DNA of 64,000 bases, taken from contig JAOSKN010000003.1 in NCBI GenBank assembly GCA_027493525.1, positions 496,001-560,000 of the forward strand. The letters run 5' to 3'. The DNA is from Planctomycetota bacterium (GTDB taxonomy: Bacteria > Planctomycetota > SZUA-567 > H5-PLA8). The position numbers and the translations under genes were made by a program. This document shows, in pieces, positions 17,888 to 26,880 of this stretch (position 1 is its first letter; each line of letters begins with the position of its first letter). The notes below the pieces were generated by a model. The model saw only the letters and a program-made list of their open reading frames with translations. It searched no databases and had not been told where the DNA came from.

Positions 17888-18547
17888 CTAAAAGCCGCGG
17901 AAGGTGGTGCCGTCGTCGAGAAGGATGTCGTCATAGCCGGCCAAGTCGGGCGCCGGGGTATTCTGGCGGCCCTTGAAGAAGGCTTCGATCGTCCGCACCG
18001 CGCCGCCGGAACGGTCGAGAAACTCCCACGAACCCTTCGCGAGCCCGGCCAGCGCCGCGCCGCCGCGTTCCAGGGCCTGTTGCAGTTCCTGGACGCCGTC
18101 CCAGCCCCAGGGCGTGAAGCCGAGGACCAGCTTGTGGCGGTCCTTGCGTGGGCCGTGCTGTTCGATGCTGGTGCCCGAAGTCCAGCCGGCCTTTTCCCAG
18201 TTCGTGTCCAGGTCGTGGCACTCGAGTACCGCGTCGCGCTCGGCGGCGCCCTGCTCCGCGGACCGCAGGGCATGGTAGAGGACAATCGTGGGCCACTGGG
18301 CGAAGATCTCGTCGAGGTTCGGGTCGCCTGGGTTATTGATGAGCTGGTAGTCGCCGTTCTCGAGCGTGACGATGCGCAGCCGGTCGGGGAGCGCCTCGGC
18401 GGTGCGGTACTTGGGCGAGGCGTGGAAGAGCGGCGAGATGATCGCGCTGCGCCGGGTCCAGGCAAGGCCGCAGGCGGCGTGGAGGGCGGCTTCGAGTTCC
18501 TTGAGGGGCGGGCGCGCCGGCGCCCAGACAACGATCTCTTCGCGCAT
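17888..18547 (-). CDS. Hypothetical protein (219 aa)
   Basis: The protein is soluble, with no signal peptide from ATG 18547 (MREEIVVWAPARPP); the track start 18616 adds 23 unlikely residues. Motif-like stretches are DYQLINNPGDPNLDEIFAQW, ECHDLDTNWEKAGW, and the ending YDDILLDDGTTFRGF. I recognise no family. The gene is the last of a minus-strand pair with the beta-helix protein, whose stop lies 77 bp upstream of ATG 18547 and 8 bp from the track start. Codon use is normal for the genome. Confidence 0.55.
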   Translation of the reverse strand: MREEIVVWAPARPPLKELEAALHAACGLAWTRRSAIISPLFHASPKYRTAEALPDRLRIVTLENGDYQLINNPGDPNLDEIFAQWPTIVLYHALRSAEQGAAERDAVLECHDLDTNWEKAGWTSGTSIEQHGPRKDRHKLVLGFTPWGWDGVQELQQALERGGAALAGLAKGSWEFLDRSGGAVRTIEAFFKGRQNTPAPDLAGYDDILLDDGTTFRGF

Positions 18548-18624
18548 GCGGACGTGATACCCCCGGCGCCGAGGCGCCGCAACCGCATCCGGGTTTCCGG
18601 CCGTGGGCTGCGGCATGCGGGGGC

Positions 18625-20925
18625 TTATTCAGACACGTCGAGGGGGCTCTTCTGCGCGGGACCGCCCGCCTCGACCCGGTTACCGTCCAGCTTCGTGTCG
18701 CTACAGTTGCGGACGACGATGCCGTGATTGAGTTCCGCGCCGGAGTAGGCGATGCGCTCTTTCGCCGGATCGTGGGCCGTTCGATTCGCGCCGGTGACGA
18801 AATTGCCTTCGAGGACCAGGCCCGCGACATCCGCCACGTGAATACCGCAATAAGTCGCGCCTTCGACGCGATTGCCGCGCAGCGTCACGCGGGCGTTGAC
18901 GCGCTCGGTGCGGCCTTCGGCAGAGGCGGTTCCCGCGTCGAGGTCGATGGGCATGTAGCCCTGGTAGGTTTTCAATTCAATCAGCCGGTTGTTTTCGACG
19001 AGCAGGTCGGTGGCGAAGGCGCCGTGGCTGCCCCCGATCATGGGCCCGAGCCGCATGCGGCCGGAACGTTCGAGCACGTTGCCGCGGATGACCCCGTTCG
19101 CGCCGGAGACGATGATGCCGCGGCCCCAGTTGGAGTAGATGTAGGTGTCCTCGATCTGGAAGCCCTGCCCGCGTTTCTCCTCGGGATAGGCCAGCATGTC
19201 GTTCTCCTGCGCCTCGACGCCCTCCTTGAGGGTGAGCTTGTAGAACAAGGACGGCTGCCAGGCATGGAGTTTCTTGGCCGCCTCGCGTTCCTTGAGCCCT
19301 TCCTCCTCGCACTTATCGATGGCGAGAACCTCGCGCCGGCCCCGGTCGTGAAGCCCGGAGCGCGCATGGAAGGAGACCGACATGCCGGGCGCGACGCCGA
19401 GCCGGGTCGAGCCGGTGCGCTGCGCGACGACCAGCTCGGTGGGCGAGAGCACCTTGACCACGTGCGGGTTGAGCATATTCATGGCGATGGCGTCGTCCAT
19501 GATCGTTTCGAGGGTGCAGCCGAGGATCTTCGGACCGGGGCCGAAAGGCTTGAAGTGCAGCCCGTCCGAGACGTTGCAGACCAGCCGGCGGGTGTTGGGC
19601 CGCCGCACGGCGCGGAAACGGTCGTACACGTTCACGTCCTTGGCGTGCATGTCGCGGAGAACCATCTGCCCGGCGGCATGCACGGTCACTCGTTCGAAGC
19701 GCATCCCGCCGCAATCTTCGAGGGCGAAGCCGTTGCCGGTGAAGCGCGGGCAGAAGACGATGGAGTCGCCCACGGCGACGCCCGAGGGTTCAGGGTAATC
19801 GTAGCGCAGGCGCAGGGCCGTCTCGTAGACGCCGGGCTCGACCTCCTTGATGGGCTGATGGTTGGAGTGCCCCGCGACCCAGTTGGGCTTGATGACGCGC
19901 CCGCGAGCCTCTTCGCCGTAGAAGACCTGCGCGCGCAGGAAGCCGGGGTTGGGGACCTTGAACGCGGCAGTGCTCGATTCGAACCCCGGATCGAGGCGGA
20001 AGCGGACCTTGCCGACGACCCGCGCGGCGGGCTTGGGTGCTTCCGCTTCTCCTTCTTCCGCTCCTTCGGCTTCGCCTTCCATTTCTTCCTGCGCCGGCGC
20101 GGCGGCGGCGGGCGGTTCGGGGAACTCCAGCGCGAGGATCTCCCCCTGGACGTAGGGCAGCGGGTCGTAATCGACGGTCAGGTCGCGGATCGTGACGTTG
20201 CGGCAGCGGTCCAGCGCGATGGCGGTGAATTTATGGGAGTCGAACCAGAAGGTGGCTCCCTGCGCCTCGAGGACGAAATCCTGGACGTCCTGAATCCAGA
20301 TCACCGCGCCCTTCCTGCCCTTGGCCTGCTCGGGATTGTTCGGATCGAAGGAGAACCGGTAGTGGCCGGGAGGCACCTTGAACGTGCCGCCTTTCTTTGC
20401 GGCTTCGAGCAGTTCCTTGCGCAGCTTCTCGCCGGCCTCGCGCTGCGCCTGCTTGTCGGCTTCGGTGAAGGCTTGCAGTTCGGGCGGAAGGGCGCTGTGC
20501 TTCTTGTCGAAGGGCATGAAGGAGAGGTGCCGCCGCGTGTTCTTGACGACGAGCATGCCGAGTTCCTTGCGGACGGCGCCGCTCGAGTTCGGCCCGGCGC
20601 GCAGTTCGAGTTCGAGCGTGTAGAAGCCGTCGGCGAACGCCTCGCCGATGGGCGTCTCCGTCTTGAGGCTCAGGCGCGCGTTTTCGATCGCGGGCTTGCC
20701 GGTCAGCGGCAGCTCCAGCGTCTTGGCGCCATCCTGCACGGGCTTGAAGCGGACCACGCCGGCGCTCAGCTCGGCCGGCATGCCAAGCAGCGAGAAGTCC
20801 CAGGCGATGACGCCGCCCGACTCCCGGTACGCGAAGACTTCCAGCGCCGGCCCCTCCGACGCATGGGCTGCATCGAGGCCGAGGGGCAACAAGCAGAGGA
20901 TAAATGCGGCGGCTGCCTTTGACAT
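18625..20925 (-). CDS. Secreted right-handed beta-helix protein (paralog 1)
   Basis: The 766 residues begin with a signal peptide (FILCLLPLGLDAAHAS). An N-terminal beta-sandwich of about 130 residues (FAYRESGGVIAWDFSL) comes before a parallel beta-helix. In that part, short turns such as CRNVTIRDLTVDYDPLPY, RRPNTRRLV and repeated V-x-G-N-x-V rungs (LRGNRVEGATYCGI) resemble pectate lyase/glycoside-binding folds. A Glu/Ala-rich insert (EEMEGEAEGAEEGEAEA) interrupts the helix near residue 270. The probable role is binding or cleavage of an acidic polysaccharide outside the cytoplasm; catalytic residues are not evident. It is about half identical along its length to the downstream paralog, and the upstream DNA is also duplicated. 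Confidence 0.75.
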   Translation of the reverse strand: MSKAAAAFILCLLPLGLDAAHASEGPALEVFAYRESGGVIAWDFSLLGMPAELSAGVVRFKPVQDGAKTLELPLTGKPAIENARLSLKTETPIGEAFADGFYTLELELRAGPNSSGAVRKELGMLVVKNTRRHLSFMPFDKKHSALPPELQAFTEADKQAQREAGEKLRKELLEAAKKGGTFKVPPGHYRFSFDPNNPEQAKGRKGAVIWIQDVQDFVLEAQGATFWFDSHKFTAIALDRCRNVTIRDLTVDYDPLPYVQGEILALEFPEPPAAAAPAQEEMEGEAEGAEEGEAEAPKPAARVVGKVRFRLDPGFESSTAAFKVPNPGFLRAQVFYGEEARGRVIKPNWVAGHSNHQPIKEVEPGVYETALRLRYDYPEPSGVAVGDSIVFCPRFTGNGFALEDCGGMRFERVTVHAAGQMVLRDMHAKDVNVYDRFRAVRRPNTRRLVCNVSDGLHFKPFGPGPKILGCTLETIMDDAIAMNMLNPHVVKVLSPTELVVAQRTGSTRLGVAPGMSVSFHARSGLHDRGRREVLAIDKCEEEGLKEREAAKKLHAWQPSLFYKLTLKEGVEAQENDMLAYPEEKRGQGFQIEDTYIYSNWGRGIIVSGANGVIRGNVLERSGRMRLGPMIGGSHGAFATDLLVENNRLIELKTYQGYMPIDLDAGTASAEGRTERVNARVTLRGNRVEGATYCGIHVADVAGLVLEGNFVTGANRTAHDPAKERIAYSGAELNHGIVVRNCSDTKLDGNRVEAGGPAQKSPLDVSE

Positions 20926-21134
20926 GCGGGAAACTCCAAGCGCGGGTCCGCGCCTCGCATGAGTCCGCCGCGAATACGCTTCGCGCGGTACGAGGCCGTC
21001 CCATTGCTAACACCGGATGCGCCGAGCGCGAAATGGACTTTTCTAAGCTTTACCTGGACGGAACCAGGCGGTCTTACATAAGGTTTTTTGCCCAGGCCCT
21101 GCGCAATTTTCCCTCCTCGCCGGGTGTACGGACC

Positions 21135-21519
21135 GGGGACATGGGTAACGGGTGTTCGGAGACATGGGTAACACCTGCGACCAACGGATAGGGTGCAACC
21201 TTTCCAGGAGGTTGCGCCTATGCCTTGGCAGGAGGTTACCCCGGTGTCGCTGCGTCATGAATTCGTCGAGTGGGCTCAACGGGCGAACGTGAACATGCGT
21301 GAACTCTGCGACCGCTTCGGGATCGCGCCCAAGACCGGTTACAAGTGGCTGCACCGCTTTTGGGAGCAGGGCTTGACCGGATTGCACGACCGCTCCAGAC
21401 GCCTGCGCCGGACGCCTGACAAGACGCCCGAACGTGTCGAGGCGCTGGTCTTGAGCGTCCGCGACGAGCTTCGCGGCGCCGGGCAGGATCGCGCGTTCGG
21501 CAGCCGTCGCGCCGAGGCA
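21135..21519 (+). pseudogene. IS481-family insertion sequence, left-end fragment
   Basis: Two direct GGRGACATGGGTAAC boxes (21135-21149 and 21158-21172) look like the terminal region of an IS481-type element. They are followed by ATG 21220 (site CCAGGAGG) and an HTH start: MPWQEVTPVSLRHEFVEWA, ELCDRFGIAPKTGYKWLHRF, LHDRSRRLRRTP. Recognisable transposase stops after about 90 residues, where the 3' end of the second beta-helix gene begins. The DDE catalytic domain is missing, so this is a decayed fragment between the two tandem paralogs. Confidence 0.7.
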
Positions 21520-23649
21520 CTACTTGCCGCTGACGGTATTGTCCTTCTCGACCACGCCCATGCTCTCGTGAACGGCGATGGGCAGGTTCAGGTCCAGGCC
21601 GCCTTCGGGAACCTCGTACTTGAGCCTGTTCACGTTTTTCAGCGTGTTTCCGGAGATCGCGATATTCTCGCAGCGCCTGACCGCGATGCCGCTGTAGGCG
21701 CAGCTCTCGATGAGGTTGTCGCGAATCGTGACGTTCGAGGCGCGCAACACCCGGATTGGGGGCGCGTTCTCCGGTTCCGCTTCGGTCCAGCAGTTATCGA
21801 GAAACCGGTTCTTCTCGACCACGATATCCCTGGGCATGCTGCCGATGCCCCAGCCTGACTGGGGGCCGATGTCCAGTCGGCGCGTCGACTCGAAGGTGTT
21901 TCCTCGCAGGCTGCCCTGGATTCCGCTGAGGGTGATCGCGCGCGCCCAGCCCGAGATGAAGAAGTTGTCTTCGATCTTGAAATCGCGGCAGGCGGGGCAC
22001 TCTTCCCAAATGAGCATGGCGAGGGGTGCGAGCTTGAGCGGGCGATCGAGCTTGAACAGGTGGAACTTCGTGGGCGACCAGGCGAAGCGCTTGCGCGCCG
22101 CCTCGGCCTCGGCCAGTCCTTCCTCCTGGTAGGATTCGCAGGATTCGAGCTTCGCGCGGCCGAGGAATTCCAGGGTCTTGTCGTCGTAGGCGGCGACGGT
22201 CGCGCCGGCTTTGACCAGCATCGGCACGGAGCCGCTGCGCTGCGCCGCGACATATTCCGTCTCGGATAGCGCTTTCACGACGCGCGGATTCCAGGTCTGG
22301 ATCGGGAGGGCGTCGTCCATGGCGCCTTCGAACACCGAATTCGTGACCGAAAAGCCCTCGCCCATGTGCTTGACCATGAGCCCGTCGGCGTTGGTGGCGA
22401 CCAGACGCCGCGTATTCGGCCTGCGCCGCAGCTCCAGGCCCGCGTAACGGCTCCCCTTTCCGCCCACCGCCCCGGAATAGGAATCCACCAAGCCGCCCAG
22501 GCCGGCGGCATAGAGCGTGACCTTTTCGAGCCGCAGGCCGTCGCAGTAGTGCATGCTGAACGGGTGCCCGCCATACCGCGGACAGAGCGCGATCGCGTCG
22601 CCGACTTCCAATCCGGAGCGCTTGGGCGGCCAGTAGCGCACCACCAGGTTGGTCTCGTAGAGGCCGTCTCCCAGCGACTCGACGGGGCTGTCGTTCGTAT
22701 GCGCGGCGGTCCAGTCCGCCTTCATGACGCGGCCCTTCGCGCTGTCGTCGTAAAAGGCATGGATGCGCAGGAGCCCCTTGTTCTTCAAGAACGGCCGCAG
22801 CGCTTCCTCGAAACCCGGCTCGCAGGCAAAGCGAATACGTTTCGCCTCCTCGTCGATCGAGACCACGCGGCCCTGCGCGAAGGGCAGGGGGTCGTAGTCG
22901 ATGGTCAGGTTCGTAATGCTCACGTTTCGGCACTTCGACAGCCGGAAGCAGTTGGCGTGCAGCGAAGTCATCCAGAGCGTCGCGCCCTGTCCGTCGAGCG
23001 TGAAGTCCTGGACGGCGTTCCAGGAAAAAAAGGCCCTGCCGCGCGTATCCTGGTCGGGATGGCTGAGCCGATAGTGGCCCGGGGGAATCTTGAACTCCTT
23101 TGCGCCGGCCTCGCGCGCGGCTTCGATCTCCGCGACCAGTTTCGAGCCGGCTTCGAGCTGGGCCTGTTTTTCTTCGGCCGACCAAGCCAGGATCTCCGGC
23201 GGATAGGCGCCGCAGCGTTTTTCATGCGGGATGAAGTTGAGAAACCGGCGCCCGTGCTTGACCGCCAGCACGCCCAGGTCCCGCCGCAAGGCGCCTTCCG
23301 GCAGCAGCGGGGAATGCAGTTCGAGTTCGAAGGTGTAATAGGCTTCCACGAAGCGCGCGTCGATCGGCGTCCGCGTCTTGAAGCTCAGGCGGTCCTTGTC
23401 GTGAACGGCCGTCCCCGGGAGCGGCAGTTCGACCGTCTTGAGTCCGTCCACGACCGGTTTGAATCGCGCCGTGGCCTCAAGCCCCTCTGCGGCGGCGGGG
23501 GGCAGGCCCTGGATCGTGAGGTCCCAGTCGATCGCGCCGCCGGATTCCCGGTACGCGAAGACCTCGAGCGTCGGGGCCTCCGAGGCAAGGGCCGAATCGA
23601 GGCCGATGGGTAACAACCATAGGATGAAAACGGCGGCGGCCTTCGACAT
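21520..23649 (-). CDS. Secreted right-handed beta-helix protein (paralog 2)
   Basis: ATG 23649 gives 709 residues with a signal peptide (VFILWLLPIGLDSALAS) almost identical to that of paralog 1; the track N-terminus upstream of it is rejected. The same order follows: beta-sandwich (FAYRESGGAIDWDLTI), KIPPGHYRLS, then beta-helix rungs (CRNVSITNLTIDYDPLPF; RRPNTRRLVATNADG; VTIRDNLIESCAYSGIAV). It lacks the Glu-rich insert of paralog 1. The expected role is the same extracellular glycan interaction with a shifted specificity. An IS481 fragment abuts its 3' end. Confidence 0.75.
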   Translation of the reverse strand: MSKAAAVFILWLLPIGLDSALASEAPTLEVFAYRESGGAIDWDLTIQGLPPAAAEGLEATARFKPVVDGLKTVELPLPGTAVHDKDRLSFKTRTPIDARFVEAYYTFELELHSPLLPEGALRRDLGVLAVKHGRRFLNFIPHEKRCGAYPPEILAWSAEEKQAQLEAGSKLVAEIEAAREAGAKEFKIPPGHYRLSHPDQDTRGRAFFSWNAVQDFTLDGQGATLWMTSLHANCFRLSKCRNVSITNLTIDYDPLPFAQGRVVSIDEEAKRIRFACEPGFEEALRPFLKNKGLLRIHAFYDDSAKGRVMKADWTAAHTNDSPVESLGDGLYETNLVVRYWPPKRSGLEVGDAIALCPRYGGHPFSMHYCDGLRLEKVTLYAAGLGGLVDSYSGAVGGKGSRYAGLELRRRPNTRRLVATNADGLMVKHMGEGFSVTNSVFEGAMDDALPIQTWNPRVVKALSETEYVAAQRSGSVPMLVKAGATVAAYDDKTLEFLGRAKLESCESYQEEGLAEAEAARKRFAWSPTKFHLFKLDRPLKLAPLAMLIWEECPACRDFKIEDNFFISGWARAITLSGIQGSLRGNTFESTRRLDIGPQSGWGIGSMPRDIVVEKNRFLDNCWTEAEPENAPPIRVLRASNVTIRDNLIESCAYSGIAVRRCENIAISGNTLKNVNRLKYEVPEGGLDLNLPIAVHESMGVVEKDNTVSGK

Positions 23650-23839
23650 GCTGGATGCCCCGGGCTTGTCCGCGCCTTGCATGGAGAGCGCCGAGATCAC
23701 GCCCCACGCGGCGCGCGGTCGTTCCTGTGGTAACACCGGAAGGAGCGCCGCGCGGGATGGATTTTTCTAAGGTTTGCCTGGACGGAATGAGTGGCACGGG
23801 CGCCCGTGAAGCCTGGACGTCCGGTGTGCGTAACCCCGC

Positions 23840-25852
23840 TCAGCCCCGCGCCTCAAGCGCCTTCTTGACCGTGGCGACGATCTTCTCGGCGCTGGGCAGG
23901 ATCGCGCGCTCGAGTTCCGGCGCGGAGGGGATGGGGACGTCGGCGGCCGCCACGCGGAGGATCGGCGCGTCGAGGTAGCCGAAGGCCAGTTCCTGCACGC
24001 TGGCGGCGATCTCCGCGCCCCAGCCGCCGGTGAGATGGCTTTCCTCGACGGTGACGAGGGCCTGCGTGCGCGCGGCCGATTCGGCCACGGTCTTGCGGTC
24101 CAGCGGGTTGAGGCAGCGCAGGTCGACGACTTCCGCCTCGATCCCTTCCTTGGCGAGCTGTTCGGCGGCCTGGAGCGCGAGGGTGACCATGTAGCTGTTG
24201 GCGCAGAGGGTGATGTCGCGGCCGGGGCGGACGATGTTGGCCTTGCCCAGCGGGATCTTCTCGCTCTGCTTGGGCACCGGGCCCTTGGCGATGTAGAGCG
24301 CCTTGTGCTCGACGAAGACGACGGGGTTCTCTTCCTCGAGGCAGGTCGCCAGCAGGCCCTTGGCGTCGCGGGGGCTCCAGGGCGTGACGACGCGGATGCC
24401 GGGGAGGTGGGTCAGGAGCGCGTCGAGGCACTGGCTATGGGTCGCGCCGTAGCCGCGGTAGCCGCCCATCGGGGTGCGGATCACCATCGGCACCTTGATC
24501 TGCCCGTCGTAGATGTAATGGAATTTGGCGGCGTGGTTCAGGAGCTGGTCGAAGGCCAGCATGATGAAGTCCATGAACATGATCTCGCCGATGGGGCGCA
24601 GCCCGCCCATCGCCGAGCCGACGCAAAGTCCCACGATGCCTTCTTCGCTGACGGGGGTATTGACCAGACGTTCCCGGCCGTAGTGCTCGAGCATTCCGCG
24701 AGTGACCTTGAAGCAGCCGCCGTACTCGCAGATGTCCTCGCCGAAGCAGAAGTAGCGCTCGTCCTTGTCCATGGCCTCGCGGATGGCTTCCTGGAGCGCT
24801 TCCCAGTAGGCCTTCTCTTCGAACTCGCCTTCCTTCAAGGGGCGCTGGCTGGGATCCTCGGCATCGGGGACTTCTGGCGAGGCGTAGACCTTCGTGGCGG
24901 CCGTTTCAGGCCGCGCGGGCTTGAGCGTCTGGCAGCGCTGGAAGGCCGCGTCGATCTCCGCGTCCACCTTCCGCTCGACCGCGGCCAGTTCCTTCTCGGT
25001 GGCGCGATTGCCGTCGAGGAGGCGCTTGCGGTAGAGCGCGAGCGGGTCGCGGGCGGCCCAGCGGGATTCCTCGTCCTTGTCGCGGTAGAGATTCTGGTCG
25101 CTGCGGCTGTGCCCGCGCGCGCGCCAGGTGACGGCCTCCAGGAGCACCGGGGCGTGCTCGTTGTGGAGCATCTGGATCCCGGCGCGGACCTGTTCGACGA
25201 CCTCTTCGAGGTCGTTGCCGTCCATGCGCTGGTACAGGATGCCGTAGGCCTCGCCGCGATGCGCGATGGAGGGGCCGGAGGTGACGTCTTTCACCGGCGT
25301 GGACATGCCCCAGCCGTTGTTCTCGCAGATGAAGATGACGGGGAGTTTCCAGATCGCGGCCATGTTCAGGGCTTCGTGGAAGGCGCCCTGGTTGGCCGCG
25401 CCGTCGCCGAAGAAGCTGATGACGACGTTTTCCCGGTTCTGGCGCTTGAGGGAGAGCGCGAGCCCCGCGGCCACGGGGATGCCGCCGCCGGTGATCCCGT
25501 TGGAGCCCATGAAGCCGATCTTGGGCCCGGCCATGTGCTGCGTGCCGCCCTTGCCGGCGCTGTAGCCTTCCTCGCGCCCGTAGAGTTCGGCCATCAGCCT
25601 GAAGACATCGCCGCCCTTGGCGAGGAAATGCCCGTGCCCGCGGTGGGTGCTGACGACGAGGTCGGTTTCGCGCAGGCTGGCGCAAGCGCCGACGGCGACG
25701 GCTTCCTGGCCCACCGAACTGTGAAACGTGCCGGGCAGCCTGCCGGCTTTCGATTCGCCTTCCATGCGGGTCTCGAAGGCGCGGATCGTGTACATGCGCT
25801 CGAAGAGGCGCAGGGGCGGGGGCAAGGGGGGCAGAATGACGGTGCGGCCCAT
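23840..25852 (-). CDS. 2-oxoacid dehydrogenase E1, fused alpha and beta subunits
   Basis: In this 670-residue protein the alpha and beta chains of a heterotetrameric-type E1 are joined in one polypeptide. The alpha half (to about residue 320) has FERMYTIRAFETRM, HRGHGHFLAKGG and the thiamine diphosphate motif GDGAANQG ending in CENN. The beta half has EEGIVGLCVGSAMGG, TPMGGYRGYGATHSQ and LRCLNPLDRKTVAE. The enzyme decarboxylates a 2-oxoacid (pyruvate, branched-chain or acetoin type) and transfers the acyl group to lipoyl E2. No E2 or E3 gene lies next to it in the window. Which substrate it uses cannot be read from the sequence. Confidence 0.88.
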   Translation of the reverse strand: MGRTVILPPLPPPLRLFERMYTIRAFETRMEGESKAGRLPGTFHSSVGQEAVAVGACASLRETDLVVSTHRGHGHFLAKGGDVFRLMAELYGREEGYSAGKGGTQHMAGPKIGFMGSNGITGGGIPVAAGLALSLKRQNRENVVISFFGDGAANQGAFHEALNMAAIWKLPVIFICENNGWGMSTPVKDVTSGPSIAHRGEAYGILYQRMDGNDLEEVVEQVRAGIQMLHNEHAPVLLEAVTWRARGHSRSDQNLYRDKDEESRWAARDPLALYRKRLLDGNRATEKELAAVERKVDAEIDAAFQRCQTLKPARPETAATKVYASPEVPDAEDPSQRPLKEGEFEEKAYWEALQEAIREAMDKDERYFCFGEDICEYGGCFKVTRGMLEHYGRERLVNTPVSEEGIVGLCVGSAMGGLRPIGEIMFMDFIMLAFDQLLNHAAKFHYIYDGQIKVPMVIRTPMGGYRGYGATHSQCLDALLTHLPGIRVVTPWSPRDAKGLLATCLEEENPVVFVEHKALYIAKGPVPKQSEKIPLGKANIVRPGRDITLCANSYMVTLALQAAEQLAKEGIEAEVVDLRCLNPLDRKTVAESAARTQALVTVEESHLTGGWGAEIAASVQELAFGYLDAPILRVAAADVPIPSAPELERAILPSAEKIVATVKKALEARG

Positions 25853-25979
25853 GGTCGAAGGGCTATCCTCCAGGCTGCGGCGCGGCTAGAACGCGGATGT
25901 CCCGAAAGGTTCAATCGCGCGCAGGCACTCTAGGTCACGCCTTCCGGCGCGTCAACGGAGCCCGGCCCCCGGTTGACCC

Positions 25980-26726
25980 ATGCTGCTGCCCTATGCCGAC
26001 GAAGCGCCCCGCGAAGGCCCTCCGCCCGCCGTCACCTGGGCGCTGATCGCGGCGAACCTCGCCGTGTTTCTCCTGTGGGGCGGGCGCCCGGACTACGAGG
26101 AGTTCGTCCAGCGCTGGGGCTTCGTGCCGGCGCGGGCGAGTCTTGGCACGGCGCTGGCCTCGCTCTTCCTACACGCCAACCTGCTCCACCTCGCCGGTAA
26201 CTTGTGGTTCCTGCATATCTTCGGGGACAACGTGGAGGCGCGGCTGGGGCCCGTCCGATTCCTGAGCGGTTACCTCCTGGCCGGCCTGTGCGGCGCCTTC
26301 AGCCATTACGCCGTGTTTTCCACCTCGTCGATACCCAGCATCGGCGCGTCCGGCGCGATCTTCGGCGTGATGGGGATGTATATGTTCCTCTTCCCGCGCA
26401 ACCGGGTGAAATTCTTCTATTTCTTCTTCATCCTGATGGGCACGTTCCATCTCTCCGCGGCTTGGGCGATCGGTTACTTTTTCCTTTCCGAACTGCTGCT
26501 GAGCTACTTCAGTCTGGCCCTGTGGCTCGAGAGCGGCATCGGGCACCTGGCCCACGCGGGAGGGTTCGCGTCGGGGTTCGTCCTGGCCGCCGTGCTGCTC
26601 AGGCTGGGCTTGATTCGCGACGACCGCCGGCACCTCTGGGCGGTGCTTTCGGGGACGGCCCCGCCGCCTCGGGCGGACGCCGGCCCGCCGGAAGCATCCG
26701 CGCATTCCACCCGGCGGATTGAATGA
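25980..26726 (+). CDS. Rhomboid-family intramembrane serine protease
   Basis: This 248-residue protein has six to seven membrane segments. The rhomboid signatures are complete: HANLLHLAGNLWFLHIFG (HxxxN), the nucleophile serine in SIGASGAIFGVMG (GxSG), and the base histidine in GIGHLAHAGGFASGF. A short cytoplasmic tail is Pro/Ala-rich. It cleaves membrane protein substrates within the bilayer; the natural target is unknown. The gene stands between the divergent E1 gene and argG. Confidence 0.9.
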   Translation: MLLPYADEAPREGPPPAVTWALIAANLAVFLLWGGRPDYEEFVQRWGFVPARASLGTALASLFLHANLLHLAGNLWFLHIFGDNVEARLGPVRFLSGYLLAGLCGAFSHYAVFSTSSIPSIGASGAIFGVMGMYMFLFPRNRVKFFYFFFILMGTFHLSAAWAIGYFFLSELLLSYFSLALWLESGIGHLAHAGGFASGFVLAAVLLRLGLIRDDRRHLWAVLSGTAPPPRADAGPPEASAHSTRRIE

Positions 26727-26845
26727 ACTCGGCCGCGGGCCGTCAATGGGTTGAGCGGCGTCGCCGGGAAGTCCGGAACCCCCGCGTGCTCCCGCAATCC
26801 GGCCCGGCGGCGCCGCTCATTCGCAGTCGTATGCGCGGGTCGCCG

Positions 26846-26854
26846 TGCTATACT
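26846..26854 (+). promoter_or_regulatory. Candidate extended -10 promoter for argG-like gene
   Basis: TGCTATACT contains an extended -10 (TGn) plus TATACT, with no good -35. It lies 27 bases before the chosen ATG and close to a GGGAG ribosome site. Confidence 0.35.
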
Positions 26855-26880
26855 CGCCGCGGAACGGGAGACCCCCCCGC

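Noticed and set aside
18724-20922. 732-aa plus-strand ORF
   Set aside because: Covers the beta-helix gene on the other strand. The minus frame has a signal peptide, beta-helix rungs and a paralog; this frame has none.
24035-25933. 632-aa plus-strand ORF
   Set aside because: Antisense shadow of the E1 dehydrogenase, whose thiamine motif is clear on the minus strand.
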